A stretch of 33,438 nt of DNA. It comes from Spirochaetales bacterium (GTDB lineage: Bacteria; Spirochaetota; Spirochaetia; SZUA-6; JAFGRV01). Under the pieces are notes generated by a model. The model did not search any database. It was given only the letters and a program-made list of their open reading frames with translations, and was not told the DNA's origin. Within the stretch, counting starts at the first letter, position 1. Each line of letters opens with the position of its first letter. The translations under genes and the position numbers were made by a program. This document shows positions 31,737-33,438 of this stretch, piece after piece. Location of the stretch: contig JAFGKU010000054.1 in NCBI GenBank assembly GCA_016928415.1, positions 1 to 33,438 of the forward strand, given 5' to 3'.

Positions 31737-32699
31737 GTGGCTAATGTGAACGCGAATATCAATAATTACAGCTTCAAGCAGATTTCGAGCGGTTCGGACC
31801 TTTCCAAGCGCAGGCTGCCTTACATGAATATTCAAAGCAAAAATCCCGGTCCGGTCCTGTGGTTAACCGGGTGCATGCACGGGGATGAAATCGGGGGAAC
31901 CGTTGTCATCCAGGAGATATTCACTAAACTGAAAACCGGCCTGAAAAAAGGCGTTGTCAATGCCTTCCCCCTTATGAATCCGTTTGGTTTTGAGACCACC
32001 TCCAGGAATATTTCGTTAAGCCAGGAGGATTTGAACAGGTCGTTCCCGGGGAAAAATAATGGTACTTTTGCGGAAAGACTGTCCTCCATGATATTTAACC
32101 TGATACTGGAAACAAAACCGGCCCTGGTTCTCGACCTCCACAATGACTGGACAAAATCCATACCGTATGTCTTGCTTGATTCCGTTGGAATAGAAAAGAA
32201 CCTTGTTGAAAAAACCGATTATTTTGCGCAAAAAACCGGTTTAATCCGTATTTCCGATACCGAATTAATCACAACCACCCTGACCTATAACCTTCTTAAG
32301 CAGGGTATCCCCGCCCTGACCCTGGAGCTCGGGGAATCCTACACGGTCAATGAAAAAAGCATAGAAATGGGATGCAATGTCATCTGGAACACGTTGAACG
32401 ACCTCGGCATGGTTGATGAGCACTTCAATCCTTTTCGATACAATATTCCCGAAATCTACATGGACAGGATTTTAAGCTATTCACCATACCCTCTGGCTTC
32501 CCTGAGCGGTATTATCAGGTTTCTAAATCAGCCGGGTGACCTGGTAAAAAAGGGCCAGAGAATTGCCCAGATTCATAATGCTTTCGGGAAAAGGATAGAA
32601 ACAATCAAGGCGCTGGAAAACGGGATAATACTGGGCATCGCGGATTATGCCTTATCCTATCCCGGCGCGCCGATAATGGCCTTTGGGAATATTTTATGA
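31737..32699 (+). CDS. Succinylglutamate desuccinylase/aspartoacylase-family zinc hydrolase, 320 aa
   Basis: An M14-like zinc carboxypeptidase fold of the AstE/AspA family. Zinc ligands are H48 and E51 in GCMHGDEIGG and H135 in LDLHND; DLNRSFPG (98-105) is the family's substrate-binding block, and LTLELGES (about 194-201) carries the candidate catalytic Glu. The C-terminal 80 residues form the usual beta-rich cap. It is cytoplasmic. The substrate (an acyl-amino acid or another amide) cannot be told. The start is GTG 31737, without a Shine-Dalgarno sequence; TATAGA (31723-31728) lies 8 bases before it, so the message may be leaderless. The stop overlaps the next start by 4 bases. Confidence 0.8.
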   Translation: MANVNANINNYSFKQISSGSDLSKRRLPYMNIQSKNPGPVLWLTGCMHGDEIGGTVVIQEIFTKLKTGLKKGVVNAFPLMNPFGFETTSRNISLSQEDLNRSFPGKNNGTFAERLSSMIFNLILETKPALVLDLHNDWTKSIPYVLLDSVGIEKNLVEKTDYFAQKTGLIRISDTELITTTLTYNLLKQGIPALTLELGESYTVNEKSIEMGCNVIWNTLNDLGMVDEHFNPFRYNIPEIYMDRILSYSPYPLASLSGIIRFLNQPGDLVKKGQRIAQIHNAFGKRIETIKALENGIILGIADYALSYPGAPIMAFGNIL

Positions 32700-33262
32700 A
32701 ACAGGAAAATAAACAGCCAAAACTGAATTATAGATATTCCGGAAATACCGTGTACATTGACATAAGGATCGATTTTTACAGGGAAATATATAATGAATGG
32801 GATTTTTCTCCCATGGTAAACAGGGACCTGGATGACGATTTGCTGGAATACATTGAAAGCAGCGCGGAAGAAATCCCCCAAAAGTATTCGCTCTGCATTG
32901 TCTTTAACATCCCCCGGAATTTAAAAGACGCGGATAAAGAAGAAAAAAGCATCAAGGGATTCCATTATTTTTTCACGTACCAGATTCGCCGGATTAAAAT
33001 AGAAAGAAAAAAGAATTTCAGAAGTGCCTTTATGTATGGTTTCTTTGGTTTGGTACTGATTTTTATCGCCTATTTTTTAAGACAGGCTTCTTTCAATATT
33101 CCCTTTTTCGACGTAATTATTGAAGGTTTCTTTATCGGCGGTTGGGTATTGTTCTGGGAACTTTTTTCTTCTATTTTTTTCAAGCATAGAAATATCATTC
33201 ATCGAAAAAACACCCTTGAGAGACTCATGAAATCCACAATCATGTATCGATATCTTGAGTAA
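32696..33262 (+). CDS. Two-span membrane protein of unknown function, 188 aa
   Basis: The family is not recognised. Residues 1-107 are hydrophilic and mixed alpha/beta (YRYSGNTVYIDIRIDFYR at the start, then an acidic stretch). Two hydrophobic helices follow (about 110-127, MYGFFGLVLIFIAYF, and 138-158, VIIEGFFIGGWVLFWELF), and then a short basic tail. Large soluble parts on both sides of the hairpin suggest that both ends are cytoplasmic. The ATG overlaps the zinc hydrolase stop by 4 bases, so the two are translated together and may work together at the membrane. Confidence 0.7.
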   Translation: MKQENKQPKLNYRYSGNTVYIDIRIDFYREIYNEWDFSPMVNRDLDDDLLEYIESSAEEIPQKYSLCIVFNIPRNLKDADKEEKSIKGFHYFFTYQIRRIKIERKKNFRSAFMYGFFGLVLIFIAYFLRQASFNIPFFDVIIEGFFIGGWVLFWELFSSIFFKHRNIIHRKNTLERLMKSTIMYRYLE

Positions 33263-33310
33263 CGTTAAAAGAGACTTAATTTAAATTTACCGTCTTATCG
33301 GTACCTCAAT

Positions 33311-33438
33311 TTACCACGCGTATGCCTGGGGCGCGCTTCCTCCCGGTCCGGGGAAGAGGCTGTCCAGTTCTTTCAGGATGCCGGCATCCAGTTTTACGTC
33401 CGTCGCGTGTATGGCATCCTCAAGCTGCTCCATGGTCC
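33311..33438 (-). CDS. Aldo/keto reductase, C-terminal end (partial)
   Basis: The minus-strand frame entering from the window's right edge encodes about 42 residues ending LDSLFPGPGGSAPQAYAW and a TAA at 33311-33313. This closing PGPGG.AP.AYAW segment, preceded by a DVKLDAGILKELD helix, is characteristic of a group of NADPH-dependent aldo/keto reductases. The catalytic part lies beyond the window. No terminator was found between it and the convergent membrane-protein gene. Confidence 0.75.
   Translation of the reverse strand, partial: TMEQLEDAIHATDVKLDAGILKELDSLFPGPGGSAPQAYAW

Overview
This 33.4 kb window looks like chromosomal DNA of a spirochaete (Spirochaetota), probably a free-living or environmental one. 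The evidence is the gene content: rpoZ followed directly by miaA, a tiny AURKAIP1/COX24-type ribosomal protein gene, a cdaA-cdaR pair followed by a DUF2225 gene, a lone FlgH homologue, and moderate GC with (T/P)-rich linkers in a secreted glucanase. This is inference from gene families, not from a marker-gene phylogeny. No rRNA, tRNA, insertion sequence or CRISPR array was seen.

Region 1 (1-810) holds a near-consensus promoter, a roughly 440 base stretch without a convincing gene, a 55-residue single-span membrane protein and an intrinsic terminator. Region 2 (828-8712, minus strand) is a tightly packed seven-gene run. Read in the direction of transcription it is: GT4 glycosyltransferase, HAD hydrolase, second GT4 glycosyltransferase, PP2C phosphatase, Ser/Thr kinase-like protein, nicotinamidase-like hydrolase, VWA protein. 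The last four form a YegL/YegI/YegK-like (TerY-type) signalling module with a nicotinamidase-like enzyme inserted. Region 3 (9058-11273, plus strand, divergent) has an M20-like protein that has lost its metal ligands and a glucosyl-3-phosphoglycerate synthase homologue. With the two GT4 enzymes and the HAD protein it suggests synthesis of a glucosylglycerate-type compatible solute or glycoside.

Region 4 (11444-17364) is mostly housekeeping: a PilZ protein, AcpH, RNA polymerase omega, MiaA (with a start-codon anomaly), the tiny ribosomal protein, a FlgH-like protein, Dxs, and on the minus strand a protein resembling the eukaryotic U5 snRNP assembly factor AAR2. Region 5 (17629-21837, minus strand) is a 1402-residue secreted GH16 beta-glucanase with three pairs of duplicated accessory modules. 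Region 6 (22154-28102, plus strand) is a long run: c-di-AMP cyclase CdaA, its regulator CdaR, DUF2225, TruA, a divergent family-4 UDG-like protein and PriA. It ends at an inverted-repeat element with a terminator-like core. Region 7 (28248-33438) has a GNAT acetyltransferase and thioredoxin reductase (minus), an exported transglutaminase-like protein, an AstE/AspA-type zinc hydrolase coupled to a two-span membrane protein (plus), and the C-terminal end of an aldo/keto reductase (minus) running off the window.

The most unusual items are the kinase/phosphatase/VWA/nicotinamidase module, the bacterial AAR2-like protein, the M20 pseudoenzyme beside GpgS, and the missing canonical start of miaA.
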